From positions 1 to 64,000 of the forward strand of contig NZ_JHXM01000018.1 of NCBI RefSeq assembly GCF_000621725.1: a stretch of 64,000 bases of DNA. Reading direction: 5' to 3'. A model generated the notes under the pieces. It did no database searches. It was not told the DNA's origin and saw only the letters and a program-made list of their open reading frames with translations. Positions 16,501 to 25,022 of the stretch are shown in pieces. The position numbers and the translations under genes are program-made. This stretch comes from Xylanibacter brevis ATCC 19188 (GTDB lineage: Bacteria; Bacteroidota; Bacteroidia; Bacteroidales; Bacteroidaceae). Within the stretch, counting starts at the first letter, position 1. The number at the start of each line of letters is the position of its first letter.

Positions 16501-19500
16501 GCATAACCCAGATTCTGCAGACGTGCCCGACGTGACGAATGCCTCTGCCTATGTGGAGTATATTCAGGGAAATGTGAGCCACCTTTTTGGTGGTTGCTAT
16601 GGCGACTATGACTATACGGATGCTCACTACCGTCAGTACACTTATCCTGACGGTGCGTCGAAGCCCGGATTCACCAAGCCCCGTATGGACAATGCCTTTG
16701 TCAACTTCCGTCCTAATGTGCACGTCAGAAACTCACTGAAGAGAATCTTCGGCGCAGGTCAGGGACACCTGAAGGGACTGGGCGTGGACAGTATGCAGAA
16801 CCGTAGTTATATATTGGTAGAGATTCCAAAGACCACCTCTAAATATCAGAATGTGGAGATCTTCGGTGCTGGTGCCAACTGCGGTCTGGGTATGGGTGTC
16901 AATCCGTTGACGCTGAGTGGCTATACGAATGCACTTGAGGGCACCGTTGAGGGACGTCCGGACAGTGGTTCTGCCATCATCGACCTGATGACGGGTCAGG
17001 TGAAGAGCGTGTTTGGTGGTAGCTACGAGGAGGGCGTCACCCGCCGTTCGGTTGTCAATGTGCCGCAGGGCTCGTCCATTTTCGTGGACAGCATCTTTGG
17101 TGGTGCCTATGGTGCCGATCCTCTCTATCCTTGCGACGTCTATGAAGCGCATGTGAACTATTGTAGCGAGGAGGCTCGTGTGGGAGCGCTCTTCGGTGGA
17201 AACAACTCTGCCGACCGTACCCTCTATGGCCAAGTGAACATCAATGTGCCGGTGTGGAAGGATAAGGAGAATGGTTATCTGGCTACGGTCTATGGTGCTG
17301 GTTTCGGTTCTGACACTTGGTCGCAATATACCGAGGTGAACCTGTATGACGGTGCCAAGGTCTATGAGGTCTATGGTGGAGGAAACAACGGTAAGGTGCT
17401 GAACATAGAGTCGCTGCGCAAGTGGAAAGAGCTCGACCCAACACTTGACCTTACACTGCCTGGCTACGAGAATGCTGAGGGCTTTGATGACGGTCTGGAC
17501 ATTCCGTTGGCGCATGCCGTGCGTATGGATGGCCAGAAATACAATACGAACGTACACATCCACAAGGGTGCCACGGTGGTTAACTACGCCTATGGTGGTG
17601 GCTATGGTACGAATGCTGTGGTCAGCGGTTCTACTTATATCGACTTGTTGGGCGGTAATGTCAATAAGGATATGTATGCCGGTGGTACCAGTGGTGCTGT
17701 GCAGGACTACTATAAAGCAGGAACCTTCACGGCCAGTGCCACTGCTTACATAGAGGGCGGTTCGGCTCGTAACGTCTATGGCGGTGGATGGCAAGGTGAC
17801 GTGGGTTATACTAGGAGCGAGACAGCACAGAACGGCAAGAAGACCATCGTGGAAAATATTCCCGGAGAGACAAATGTGGTGATTGGTATCCGCCAGGATC
17901 GTACAGAAGCGCTGCCCGAAGATTATGGCTATTATGATGGTGTGCCAGCCATCTTGCGTAACGCCTATGCCGGTGGTGAAGGTGGTTCGGTCATCGGCCG
18001 AGCCACACTGACCATGAACAATGGCTACATTGGCTATTACTATGACACCGAGAGAGGTACTTACGTAGAGAAGGTCAACGATGAGACCTGGAGCGACCAC
18101 GTGGGTAAGGATCGACTGTCGGACTGTGGTAACCTCTTTGGCGGTGGCTACGACGACAACAGTAGTGTGGATACGAGCTATGTCACCGTGTGGGGCGGCA
18201 TGATACGTAACAGCGTGTTTGGCGGTGGTGAGATTGCTACCATCGGACGCGGTAAGGTGCACGAAAGCGATGTGGACAACAAGATTCGTGAACTGGACAG
18301 CATCTATCTGTATGGCGGCACCAACGTAACAATCTATAACGGTCATGTGAAGCGCAACGTGTTCGGTGGCGGTAAGGGCTATAACATTCTGGGATATGGC
18401 GGTATTCACGGTTTCTATACCGACGGCTACGTGTTCGGACAGACTGCAGTGAACGTGTATGGTGGTGAAATCGGTACCGACGAAGGACTGGCGTCTGGCT
18501 ATGGTAACGTGTTTGGCGGTGGCGATGTGGGCTATGTCTATGGTCGTGGTTACTTCAGTGAGAACAGCCGAAAGATTGGTACGGGCTCGCCTAACCATTA
18601 CTACTACTACGACAGCGAAGGACACCTGACAGAAGACTGTAAGGTGGTGGTTTCGCCACAGCTGCAAATCAGAAAGAACGGCACACCGGTGACGTTCCAG
18701 GGAAAGGTTTACGGTCCTTATGACTATGTGCCTACCGACTATCTGAACACTCTGCCTGCCGATAAGGAAGACAGCAGATGGGCCAACCTCTATACAGGCG
18801 ACGGACTGACAGCCGACGACCGGGTGGAGCGCGGTGTGCATATCCATAATGCTGTGTTTGCTGGTGGTAACGTGTCGTCTAACAGTGAGAGCTATAACAA
18901 TGCAACCACAGTATTCGGTAATACCACGGCAACACTCAACGATGTGTACCACCATGACTATATCACCGTGGGCACAGAGCATACGGGTGGTCTCTATGGT
19001 GGTGGTAACCTGTCGTTGGTGGGTGGCTATCGCGAACTGAACATCACGAACTATGGTACGGACTACTACGGACTGGATCAGCAAATCTCGTTGGAAGACT
19101 ATCAGAAGCTGACCAACCGTGAGCGTGCTTACTTCAAACTGGAATACCAGTGCCAGCAGGATGTGGTGATTGGTGGTAAGTCTTACCACGTAACCGATCG
19201 TATCAGTGAGGAAGAGTATAATGCTTTGCCCGCTGCCTATAAGATTCCGGAATACTGGATGCAGTATGGCTTCTGTTCTATCTATGCCGGACGATTGTTG
19301 AACACCATCCAGCGTGCAGACTTCTGTGGCGTATTTGGCAGTCGATTGGTTTTGCAGGGTGCCAAGGACCGTGTGGCTGACGTGGGCGATGCAACGGAAT
19401 ACACCATCAACCGTGTTGGCGAGCTCTCGCTGAACCAGAAACACTCGGTGATTGCTGAAGACCTGGCGCTGAAGCCTGGTGCTGTGCCAGCGCTGAATGT

Positions 19501-22500
19501 GAGCGACCAGTCACCTGATGACTATCTGAATGCAGAGAATGCACTTCATGGCAACTACTTCGGTATCTATAGCGTGGTGAACTATTTGGGAGGCTTGACG
19601 AGCGATGTGCACTTTAGTGATCCTTACAGATATGTGGAGCGCGGTAATGCCAAGACTGACGACACTGAAACCTATTATAGCTGGAAGACAAGTCACATAG
19701 ACAAGCGCGACCGTAATAATGGTACTTCTATTAATCAGGTGGCATTGGCATCTGGTGTGTATCTGGAATTGACCTCGGAGCGGAGTACACCGAAAAACAA
19801 GATATATGGCGATATTACAGGTGTGGTTGAACTGGACCTGATTAATGTGAAGAAGGACATTGAGGGTGGTGGCTATGTCTATGCACGCAATGAACATGGT
19901 GAGCGCAGTGAGATATCTCATGAGAACACTCTGCTGTCTGTCTATAATATGAAGAATGGTGATGAGGCGCTGACCAATAAGATATTTATATATAGTCCAA
20001 CGGTGCTGTTGGACCACCAGACCAGCGGCAACTTTATCCATAGGTCAAAGCGTATCGTGGATGACTGTTACCCGAACAACGGTGTCTATGATGATGGTTA
20101 CGTGATATCGCCTGCCCACTATTGGTACATCAAGGGTGAGGTGTATATTTACGACCAGGTAGTGTCTGCCTATGCTGGTTCTGCATCGGCCTACTCAAAA
20201 GAGGTCAAGATCCCGCTGACCATCACTGCTGGCTCTAACGGACGACTCAGACTGCTGAACATCCAGCCCAGCCTCTATGCTTACTATGCTAACGATGAGC
20301 GGACGGAGAAGATAACACCCGACGGTGTGAAGGTGGAAAACGAGAGTATGACGTACTACCTGAACGACGTCATTTCGTGGTGGGACTGGCACCAGCTGCC
20401 GGATAATGAACAGAGATACTTTGTCAAGGAAACCCGCGTCAACGTGGACTCTTGTATCATTGATGGCACGCCTTATTCTGCAGGTGCATTCGTTCTTGAA
20501 GATGATGCCACACTTCATAGCACAACGGCCTGGCAAAACTTTGTGTCTGGAAACCACACGGTGTGCAATGCACTCGGTGAAGAGGTGACAGACCTGAACT
20601 CGATGTTCCACTCGTCGAACAATATTAGCCATGACACGGGCTATGTGCTCACCGTGAAGATGGACAGCCCGAAGGATTGGAACGACTGGTATAGTCCGCT
20701 GATGGACGCTGACGGCGACAAGATACGAAAGGATGCCTATAAGGCACTGCCTGATAAGTCTGGCTATATAGAGGGTCCTACATTCACGTTGACGGGAGCC
20801 TCAGGTCTGTATGGTCAGCGTGAGTATGAAGTGGGCGATGTGATCACGAAGGAAGCTCATGACGACTATGTCTCTACGGTGGTTCGCATGCCGCAGCCAC
20901 CCACAGGACAGGCTGTTGTGGAGCCAGCTTATGTGGCATTGGAAGATTTCGCAAACACTCAGAAAGGTAATGCGATTGGTCAGGAAGCTTACGATGCGCT
21001 GGATGATAAGTCGAAGTTTGAGCCTGCTATGGTCTGCATCAACACCATCCAGATTGGCGAAGAGTCGTATATCCTGAACGGAGAACTGGTATCCGGAACC
21101 GACGAAAGCCTGGAAGAACTGGCTCGGAAATACAAGGAGTACAACAACAGCAGGATTAATGCCGACTCTGTCACCAATGCGGAGGCGCTGGAGTATGTGA
21201 AGGCTCATCTGTCTGAAGCCTACTACGTCAAGAGCGATGGCCTCTATGGCGGTCAGTACTATGAGGCAGGCCAGAATTATAGCGCCATCAAGTCGTGGTG
21301 CTCGCTGACAGATGCACGTGAGAATTTCGATTTCAACTATGATGCCCTTGATTTGCTGGTTGACCCAGACTATCATGGCGAGGGCTTCACGGATGTTTAT
21401 TATAAGAGTCCGTATAGCGATGTGAAGGCGGTAGAGTATGATGCCATTTACGACGGCCCTGGCACTCTGACTTATTATGATAATGACAACGTGGAACACA
21501 CGATTGCCTCGGGCAACAAACTGACGCGTGAGGAGTACGAGGAAGTTAGAAACGATCAACTGCACTATTCAAGCATTGTGGTGCCCGCAGGGTCTGGCGA
21601 ACAGAAGGTATTTATTGTCAACGAGTCGTTGATAGACAATGGTACACCTTATGCAAAGGGACAGGAAATCAGTGAGAAAGACTTTAAGTTGCTGTCGGCT
21701 GTCAACCGTGCCAAGGTTGATTCTATTACCTTCCAGAAGGGTGGTCTGGCGAACACGGTGTATTACTGCTATGAGTCTTATACACCTTCTGCTTCGTTCA
21801 CGACAGAGCGTGGTACTGCAGGACAAAAGGGTTCGGTAATCTCTGCCAGTGTCTTTGCCACGATTCCTAACTACCAGAAGCTTTTCTCAATACGTGGTTC
21901 TGAGCCAACCGAGACGACAACACTCTTTGTGTCGCGCGAATCAACAGCCAGGGATGTGACATCAGAGAAGATTCTGACGGCCGTTTATCAGTACACCTAC
22001 TACGAACCTGATGAAGAGGGCGAAGGTATGAGCCTGGTCAATGAGCTGCACGTGCTGAACGTTCATCTGCAACTGGAGAGTGGTGCACCAGAAATTGGCT
22101 TGCTGAATGCACCTCCTGTTGTGCTGCCTGGCACAAATCTTGGACTGAAGGCTCCTACGGTGAATCCCGGTCTTTACGAGGTGCTGACCAGCGGTTGGGA
22201 GATGTTTGCAGACGAACATGATGCGATGTTGCGCCGTAATGGCGTGCCATTCAAGAACAATGGAACACCGCTGTACTGGTATCAGGATCAGAAAGCATGG
22301 ATTGCTTTCTATTCGAAGACCTATTTGGGTAAGACCTACTCTAACTACGTGCCAGTCACGGTAGCCAACTATCATGATATGGATGCCGTGATGGCCGACA
22401 AGGATCATCATCTGTATGTGGATCATCCTGATGTGACTCGTAATTCAAAGATATATATCAATGGTGGCAACTGTACGTCGGACGCTGGCAAGAGCAAACT

Positions 22501-25018
22501 CGACCTGTTGAAGGACTTCTACGACCTGAGCCTGCAGACGACAGAGGCTGCTACGGGCGCTACGGCAGGACATGCCCTGCTCGATAGTAGGGTGAAGGGT
22601 GGTGCCAACCTGGAGTTCATCCTGAGCAGTGATGTGGCACCAAAGGCATATACCGACTGGACGCCCATTGGCAATGATGAACAGTGCTTTGCCGGAAATC
22701 TGCATGGCGATGGCTATACCATCAGCGGACTGAACAACTCGTTGTTTGGCAAGCTCTGTGGCAGTGTCTATAACCTGGGCGTGACTGGCTCGTTTGCTTC
22801 GGCAGGTGTCGTGGATACGGGCGATGGCTATGTGGAGAACTGCTGGATCAACACGACGGGAACACCCGATGGTTCGGTCTATGCGGTCTTCGGTAATCCT
22901 TCCGACGAGGAGCCTACCACGCGCCAACTGGTGAACTGCTACTACCAAAGTGGCAAGAACTATAAGACCACGGCCAACACGCATGGCGTGGCTACGGCCA
23001 TGAGTGAACAGGCGTTCTATAACGGTACGGTGGCCTATAACCTGAACGGCTTCTATCTGAACAAACGCTATTACGACAAACAGCTCTCTAGTGGACAGGC
23101 CTACCACTACCTGAAGGCAGAGAATGATGTGCTGTCGGAACAGATGCTCACAGGCTATTACCCGACAACGCCCGATGCCCGTTATGGTGATGTGGGCTAT
23201 GTAGAGAACCGCTATAAGGATGGCGACTTTATCTATGCGGGGGGTAGCATACCTGAGACTTATGATGACCGTATGCGTGTGGACAACAATGGTGCTGTCA
23301 GCACCGTCTCTTATGCACCCATCTGGCCCGATGACTACATCTTCTTCGGACAGACGTTGACCTACGGATATAACATGTCTCGTCCGCACGATGACACACC
23401 TAAGCACATCATCAAGAATGGCAACCGCCTATCGTTGAGTGGTGCCGGCAACCGCGTCTATCGTGCACCGGCCTACTATCAGAGTAAGGTGATGGACAAG
23501 GCTCACTTTAATATCTCGGCTGTGCTTGCTGCAAAATCTGCCCCGAAGTCTGTTACGGATACTGACTTGAAACCAGCCTATCCGAATATGACGGCTATTG
23601 ACTTCGCCGGACATAACGACAACACGTGGGCACTGGGCACCACAGGTGCTGCGACGCCGGCTTCCTTCTATCCGCCTATGCTGGACGATGCTGACGGACT
23701 GCTCAGTATCACCAACGAGGGTGAGACCACCAACTTGTTGGTCTATGCACCTTCTGTCGAACTGAATGCCAAGACAAACGAAGTGCTGACAAACTATTTT
23801 GTGGATCCAGACTATACAGATTATTACGTGGATGATGACTACCATCGCGTGAAGGTGGCACCTGCCTCTACGGTTCATGGCCACTTGGTGCAGAGCAACC
23901 TCACGGCAATCAGCGATCATCTCTTGGTCGACAAGCGCGATTTCAACTGTCCGTTGAGTTATACGTTCGCCTCAGGAAAGCGTATGTGGCATCAGCGCAC
24001 GCCTGACCTCTATGTGGACATCAACAAGGGATGGGAGACCGTCAGCCTGCCATTCACAGCCGAACTGGTATCTACGCAGGATAAGGGTGAGATTACACAC
24101 TTCTACAGTGGCAGTCGCACGCTGGAAGAGAATGGAGCGAAGACGGGTCACGAGTACTGGTTGCGCGAGTATCAGGGTAAGTCGGCCGAGGACGAGCAGG
24201 TATTCACAGCGGCCTTCAGTTATCCGCAGGCCACGGGCGATGACAAACAGGTGGACAACACCTTCCTGTGGGATTACTATTACAGTAAGAACGCGCAGAA
24301 GGATGCCAACAACGACACCTACCAGACCTACTATGAGAACGGACGTGAGTTCTCAGACTATCCGCTGCTGACCACGGCAAAGCCTTATCTGATAGGCTTC
24401 CCGGGCAAGACCTACTATGAGTTTGACCTCAGTGGCGACTGGACCGCGCAGAACACGGCCAGCGTGGTCCCCGCACGACTCAACAAGCAGGTCATCAGTT
24501 TCGTTTCCGAACCGGCCATCACCATTGGCGTCAGTGATGATGAGCTGAACAGCGTGCCTGCCGATGGCTATGCCTTCGTGCCCAACTATATGAGTAAGGT
24601 GACGAATGGCTACCTTTTGAATGCAGAGGGTAATAGCTTTGATGCGACGCCTGTTGGCGGTCTGGAAGCAACGCCATTCCGTCCGTACTTCGTGGCCAGC
24701 CCTTCAGCATCGCGTCGCCATGTGCAGTCTATCCTGTTTGTAGGCAAGGACACCTCCTTCGCTTTCGATGAGCAGAAGCCTTCGGAGGAGGAAATAGGCG
24801 AGGGCGGTCTGCAGTTCAGTCTGCGTCGCCATACCATCATAGTCACCTCAACGCTGCGTCGTGCTGCCGATGTACACATTGTGAACACGGCAGGTGTGAA
24901 GGTCGGCTCGTTCACCATACAGCCAGGACAAACCGTCAGCACGCGTGTCGGTGTGGGAGGTATCTATATGTTGAATGCCGATGGTGGCAGATATCAGAAG
25001 AAAATAGTTGTAAGATAA
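13562..25018 (+). CDS. Giant secreted repeat protein (3818 aa) with YGGG repeats and T9SS C-terminal tail
   Basis: A signal peptide (MRKLMTILLSWMSALAVQAQ) is followed at once by the first repeat, ITIGGNVYGGGNVGN. Residues about 20-1820 are filled with strand-turn units of the type TxVxIxxGxIxxNVYGGG, as in right-handed parallel beta-helices or beta-solenoids. From about 1720 to 2770 a second repeat recurs: Gxx(I/V)(S/T)xxxYxxL, for example DRISEEEYNALP and KGQEISEKDFKLL. A GLUG-like segment lies near 3030-3120. The last 80 residues (VHIVNTAGVKVGSFTIQPGQ... GGIYMLNADGG... KKIVVR) fit a T9SS type A sorting domain, so the protein should cross the outer membrane and be held on the surface. It is the seventh gene of the fimbrial block, 21 bp after a fimbrillin-like gene. 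An adhesin or matrix role is inference. Confidence 0.87.
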   Translation: MRKLMTILLSWMSALAVQAQITIGGNVYGGGNVGNTKGNTTVAIYAGDLNRVYGGARMADVQGSAFVHVDGEHASNYIVINHLYGGNDIAGSIGSSDSIPKQLTRVGTGAGQNKIDSTWNAFVRLSTKTEIVGGKIRAAADAKKVYIGQLFGGGNGDYDYNSLKLEDGETPNPYFGLPKPELGKTYLEILGGSIVYAYGGGNNATVKKKTVICLDNPSAAVGSIIDATNPNANQAGEVLNDDRLESKMGINLTFTYPHSNAYQIGRLFGGNNKAEMAIRPRWNLIRGSVRNLYGGGNEGRMTSPEGLLLQVEGDSMVVENVYGGCRKADVRALYDGDDNHPVPYTEIQLDPSDNPNNIPGGYAARVRVLGGHVTNVYGGNDISGNVYGGNTVGILTHIYGNVYGGGNGSYAYTDNPKLKDDPKWHDFYYNPAEILGLEGTSFTQMQSAEALNIFRPNAEQVSILVRGTEEKPVLVEGALYVGGNSASLREQTARSNFDTRQPHIKIGSYVTIDNVFLGNNGENMVKYNEAVDEQGREEGVLRTLTSTDQTPDGSRFNSMNLKDSLLFAKYMEGCAMKVKPNVLFEDTHRGDPNDYIPYSSMFGSLYCGGNVGSIMTDGKMTVDFVDKIIIYNKVVGGCNNANVYATDDYNAEYLGGLLGNADANGDKLELNFAGLKIQPKRWNASKTALEWNTISAATGENVSSEGLLPGTTTAADHDRRLKGGNVYGGCYNTGHVNGNVIINVNASIVDRKGEFAIFDQVEQNEGEAILYGNSDYHVTERRSGVILDEQGMDVLGRALNVFGGGYGPESEIWGSTTVNINKGYVFQVFGGGENGPVGNADYFDPEAWKLVYSYHPENSCYVNLKGSVEGVHRGHEEDDDDMAEAEFIYGGSFEAPIAGDVVVNLGNGRVFNAFAGSCNADIYGHTEMYIGRNGTDADGHDVLGFPWVRDHAYGGNDLGGRILNKGNFMNRINDNVVDMVHNPDSADVPDVTNASAYVEYIQGNVSHLFGGCYGDYDYTDAHYRQYTYPDGASKPGFTKPRMDNAFVNFRPNVHVRNSLKRIFGAGQGHLKGLGVDSMQNRSYILVEIPKTTSKYQNVEIFGAGANCGLGMGVNPLTLSGYTNALEGTVEGRPDSGSAIIDLMTGQVKSVFGGSYEEGVTRRSVVNVPQGSSIFVDSIFGGAYGADPLYPCDVYEAHVNYCSEEARVGALFGGNNSADRTLYGQVNINVPVWKDKENGYLATVYGAGFGSDTWSQYTEVNLYDGAKVYEVYGGGNNGKVLNIESLRKWKELDPTLDLTLPGYENAEGFDDGLDIPLAHAVRMDGQKYNTNVHIHKGATVVNYAYGGGYGTNAVVSGSTYIDLLGGNVNKDMYAGGTSGAVQDYYKAGTFTASATAYIEGGSARNVYGGGWQGDVGYTRSETAQNGKKTIVENIPGETNVVIGIRQDRTEALPEDYGYYDGVPAILRNAYAGGEGGSVIGRATLTMNNGYIGYYYDTERGTYVEKVNDETWSDHVGKDRLSDCGNLFGGGYDDNSSVDTSYVTVWGGMIRNSVFGGGEIATIGRGKVHESDVDNKIRELDSIYLYGGTNVTIYNGHVKRNVFGGGKGYNILGYGGIHGFYTDGYVFGQTAVNVYGGEIGTDEGLASGYGNVFGGGDVGYVYGRGYFSENSRKIGTGSPNHYYYYDSEGHLTEDCKVVVSPQLQIRKNGTPVTFQGKVYGPYDYVPTDYLNTLPADKEDSRWANLYTGDGLTADDRVERGVHIHNAVFAGGNVSSNSESYNNATTVFGNTTATLNDVYHHDYITVGTEHTGGLYGGGNLSLVGGYRELNITNYGTDYYGLDQQISLEDYQKLTNRERAYFKLEYQCQQDVVIGGKSYHVTDRISEEEYNALPAAYKIPEYWMQYGFCSIYAGRLLNTIQRADFCGVFGSRLVLQGAKDRVADVGDATEYTINRVGELSLNQKHSVIAEDLALKPGAVPALNVSDQSPDDYLNAENALHGNYFGIYSVVNYLGGLTSDVHFSDPYRYVERGNAKTDDTETYYSWKTSHIDKRDRNNGTSINQVALASGVYLELTSERSTPKNKIYGDITGVVELDLINVKKDIEGGGYVYARNEHGERSEISHENTLLSVYNMKNGDEALTNKIFIYSPTVLLDHQTSGNFIHRSKRIVDDCYPNNGVYDDGYVISPAHYWYIKGEVYIYDQVVSAYAGSASAYSKEVKIPLTITAGSNGRLRLLNIQPSLYAYYANDERTEKITPDGVKVENESMTYYLNDVISWWDWHQLPDNEQRYFVKETRVNVDSCIIDGTPYSAGAFVLEDDATLHSTTAWQNFVSGNHTVCNALGEEVTDLNSMFHSSNNISHDTGYVLTVKMDSPKDWNDWYSPLMDADGDKIRKDAYKALPDKSGYIEGPTFTLTGASGLYGQREYEVGDVITKEAHDDYVSTVVRMPQPPTGQAVVEPAYVALEDFANTQKGNAIGQEAYDALDDKSKFEPAMVCINTIQIGEESYILNGELVSGTDESLEELARKYKEYNNSRINADSVTNAEALEYVKAHLSEAYYVKSDGLYGGQYYEAGQNYSAIKSWCSLTDARENFDFNYDALDLLVDPDYHGEGFTDVYYKSPYSDVKAVEYDAIYDGPGTLTYYDNDNVEHTIASGNKLTREEYEEVRNDQLHYSSIVVPAGSGEQKVFIVNESLIDNGTPYAKGQEISEKDFKLLSAVNRAKVDSITFQKGGLANTVYYCYESYTPSASFTTERGTAGQKGSVISASVFATIPNYQKLFSIRGSEPTETTTLFVSRESTARDVTSEKILTAVYQYTYYEPDEEGEGMSLVNELHVLNVHLQLESGAPEIGLLNAPPVVLPGTNLGLKAPTVNPGLYEVLTSGWEMFADEHDAMLRRNGVPFKNNGTPLYWYQDQKAWIAFYSKTYLGKTYSNYVPVTVANYHDMDAVMADKDHHLYVDHPDVTRNSKIYINGGNCTSDAGKSKLDLLKDFYDLSLQTTEAATGATAGHALLDSRVKGGANLEFILSSDVAPKAYTDWTPIGNDEQCFAGNLHGDGYTISGLNNSLFGKLCGSVYNLGVTGSFASAGVVDTGDGYVENCWINTTGTPDGSVYAVFGNPSDEEPTTRQLVNCYYQSGKNYKTTANTHGVATAMSEQAFYNGTVAYNLNGFYLNKRYYDKQLSSGQAYHYLKAENDVLSEQMLTGYYPTTPDARYGDVGYVENRYKDGDFIYAGGSIPETYDDRMRVDNNGAVSTVSYAPIWPDDYIFFGQTLTYGYNMSRPHDDTPKHIIKNGNRLSLSGAGNRVYRAPAYYQSKVMDKAHFNISAVLAAKSAPKSVTDTDLKPAYPNMTAIDFAGHNDNTWALGTTGAATPASFYPPMLDDADGLLSITNEGETTNLLVYAPSVELNAKTNEVLTNYFVDPDYTDYYVDDDYHRVKVAPASTVHGHLVQSNLTAISDHLLVDKRDFNCPLSYTFASGKRMWHQRTPDLYVDINKGWETVSLPFTAELVSTQDKGEITHFYSGSRTLEENGAKTGHEYWLREYQGKSAEDEQVFTAAFSYPQATGDDKQVDNTFLWDYYYSKNAQKDANNDTYQTYYENGREFSDYPLLTTAKPYLIGFPGKTYYEFDLSGDWTAQNTASVVPARLNKQVISFVSEPAITIGVSDDELNSVPADGYAFVPNYMSKVTNGYLLNAEGNSFDATPVGGLEATPFRPYFVASPSASRRHVQSILFVGKDTSFAFDEQKPSEEEIGEGGLQFSLRRHTIIVTSTLRRAADVHIVNTAGVKVGSFTIQPGQTVSTRVGVGGIYMLNADGGRYQKKIVVR

Positions 25019-25022
25019 AGTT

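Noticed and set aside
16733..19444. Long minus-strand open frame (903 codons) inside the first giant gene, and others such as 13847-15325, 24936-26798 and 28896-30347
   Set aside because: They are reverse-strand shadows of repeat-rich coding DNA with few TAA/TAG complements; the predicted products are His/Val/Ile/Thr-rich without domains, and the plus strand has signal peptides and clear repeats.
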